Shown here piece by piece: positions 4,615 to 5,695 of a stretch of DNA of 5,695 nt. This DNA is from an uncultured Oscillibacter sp. (lineage in GTDB: Bacteria; Bacillota; Clostridia; Oscillospirales; Oscillospiraceae). Positions within the stretch are counted from its first letter, which is position 1. Every line of letters begins with the position of its first letter. Below the pieces are notes generated by a model. It saw nothing but the letters and a program-made list of their open reading frames with translations. It did not search any database and had not been told where the DNA came from. The stretch lies in NCBI GenBank assembly GCA_946183715.1, contig CAMHDB010000129.1, forward strand, positions 1 to 5,695, given 5' to 3'. A program made the position numbers and the translations under genes.

Positions 4615-5661
4615 CTACTTCCAGCGTTCTTGCCCGCCTTCGTCAGAGAAGGCGTGCTCGTTGGAGGCCTCTATCATATTGTAGAAGTACCACGCGGAAT
4701 GGTCGGGGGTGTCGGTGAAAGTCTGGAGTTCCGCGAAATGCGCTTCCACGTAGTCCACGTCGGCGGCGCGGTTGAGCATTCTGTTTATGATGGCCGTCAC
4801 CGCCGCGCGGGTGATGGGGGCCGCCGGGCGGAATGTGCCGTCCTCATAGCCGCCAATCCAGCCGTAGGAGGCGGCGCGCGCAATCACGTTGTGGGCCCAG
4901 TGGGTTTCCGGCACGTCGGAGAACTGCGCGGAACCGGTCAGTGTCAGCCCGTTGGCTTTCAGGAAGCGGCTGGCAATGGCGGTAAAGGCCGCGCGGGAAA
5001 TGCTGTCGTTGCCGCGGAATGTGCCGTCGCCGTAGCCCTGCACGATTCCGAGTTTGGAGAGCGTGTAGACCGCCTCGGCGTACCACTCGTTCCCGGTCAT
5101 GTCGCTGAAGGACGCGCTCCCGCTGACATTCTGGTTTTTCAGGAGGCGGTAGAACATCATCGCGACCTGCGCGCGCGTGACGTTGCCGTAGGGGCGGAAC
5201 GTGCCGTCCGAGAAGCCGCGGACGTAGACGGGGTGGCTGTCCGTGACGAGCCAATCGGAGACGCCCGTCTCGTCGGGGGATACGGGGTGTTCGGTGTCGT
5301 GCGTGGAACTGCCGCCGGGGCCGTCGCTGTCCGTGGAAGCGGAGCCGTCCGGAATACCGGGGGCGCTGCTGGCGAAAGTCCCGGTCACAACCACGTCGCT
5401 GGCGGGCTGGACGTACCCGAATGTGCCGTCGGCGTTCGGAGTAACCGACACGTCCTTTCCGGCGGAAGTGCGTACCGTGACGCCCTGCGCGGAGCAGTCC
5501 TTGTCCGGCGTGGCCGTGACGGTAATCGGTGTCCCGCTGGCCGCGCGCGTCAGCGACGTTGTGACCGTCCCGTGCTCGGGGGCCACCACGGTAATTTTAT
5601 ACGTTCTAGGGGCGCTTCCGCCGCCGCTACTGCCGCTGTAAGAGGGCGTCGGCGGCGGCGA
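4615..5661 (-). CDS. C-terminal part of an SLH-domain surface protein (5' end frameshifted)
   Basis: The open frame begins after a TAG at 5662-5664. It encodes a Ser/Gly linker (SGSSGGGSAPRTYK), a repeat-like beta domain (TVVAPEHGTV to VVTGTF), an acidic Ser/Gly/Asp linker, and three SLH repeats. Numbered from the GTG at 5587-5589, these are about 112-151 (VRGFSDGTFRP), 160-210 (VQGYGDGTFRG) and 223-272 (IGGYEDGTFRP), then a tail with a partial SLH start (FTDTPDHSAWY). SLH domains bind secondary cell-wall polymer and anchor exported proteins. The usual TRAE motif is altered in all three (TRAQ, SRAA, TRAA). The GTG has no ribosome site and lies inside the beta domain, so it is not a convincing start. 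The gene very likely begins beyond the right edge in another frame; see the neighbouring fragment. Confidence 0.8.
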   Translation of the reverse strand, partial: SPPPTPSYSGSSGGGSAPRTYKITVVAPEHGTVTTSLTRAASGTPITVTATPDKDCSAQGVTVRTSAGKDVSVTPNADGTFGYVQPASDVVVTGTFASSAPGIPDGSASTDSDGPGGSSTHDTEHPVSPDETGVSDWLVTDSHPVYVRGFSDGTFRPYGNVTRAQVAMMFYRLLKNQNVSGSASFSDMTGNEWYAEAVYTLSKLGIVQGYGDGTFRGNDSISRAAFTAIASRFLKANGLTLTGSAQFSDVPETHWAHNVIARAASYGWIGGYEDGTFRPAAPITRAAVTAIINRMLNRAADVDYVEAHFAELQTFTDTPDHSAWYFYNMIEASNEHAFSDEGGQERWK

Positions 5662-5695
5662 CTATCACGCGCGCGTCGCCCGAGGCCATGCGCCA
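5627..5695 (-). pseudogene. Upstream fragment of the SLH-protein gene, in a different frame
   Basis: From the right edge, a second minus-strand frame reads WRMASGDARVIVAAADALLQ and then two codons later stops at TAG (5627-5629). If one base is removed from the GGG run at 5644-5646, it joins the SLH frame as VIVAAADASYSGSSGGGS, a natural transition into a Ser/Gly linker. The two frames therefore look like one gene split by a single-base insertion. No signal peptide is visible because the N-terminus lies outside. A genuine separate gene ending here is less likely. Confidence 0.5.

Overview
The window (high GC, with strong Bacillota-type sigma-A promoters and AAGGAGG ribosome sites) looks like a chromosomal segment of a high-GC clostridial bacterium of the Oscillospiraceae/Ruminococcaceae kind. 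The best taxonomic cues are a DUF6465-type small protein, a YmfI/FabG-like reductase, an OmpR/histidine-kinase pair of clostridial style and a C-terminal S-layer-homology (SLH) protein. The assignment is inference from protein style, not from a database search.

Left part (1-1099). There is no complete gene. On the minus strand, positions about 348 to 26 look like a large structured RNA of the HEARO / IscB omega-RNA type. It runs into a ribosome site and an ATG whose first six codons (18 to 1) read MGIFVH before leaving the window, which fits an IscB-like N-terminus. A textbook minus-strand promoter (507-535) sits upstream and would transcribe this RNA together with about 150 nt of leader. An AT-rich island (about 505-640) carries two perfect dyads. 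From 640 to 1018 there is GC-rich non-coding DNA with small hairpins and no convincing gene.

Middle (1019-1816, plus strand). A consensus promoter drives a 114-residue DUF6465-type protein. The transcript appears to continue through a 340-nt 3' region to a strong intrinsic terminator. This region holds four copies of a TAAG-N3-ACGCTAA-N3 hairpin motif, two of them enclosed in long helices. It is the best candidate here for an undescribed structured RNA element.

Right part (minus strand). A compact operon runs leftward from a consensus promoter at 4523-4551: SDR oxidoreductase (YmfI-like), OmpR-family response regulator, sensor histidine kinase. A 7-bp inverted repeat lies at the predicted transcription start. 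The SDR stop overlaps the regulator's ribosome site, which also indicates that the regulator starts at a TTG codon. Regulator and kinase are 3 nt apart. The kinase 3' end converges on, and overlaps, the plus-strand terminator of the DUF6465 unit.

Upstream of that operon, also on the minus strand, is the 3' part of an SLH-domain surface protein followed by a terminator-like hairpin. Its frame is broken near the right edge by an apparent one-base insertion in a GGG run at 5644-5646. It is either a decaying gene, a phase-variable gene, or carries a sequencing error.
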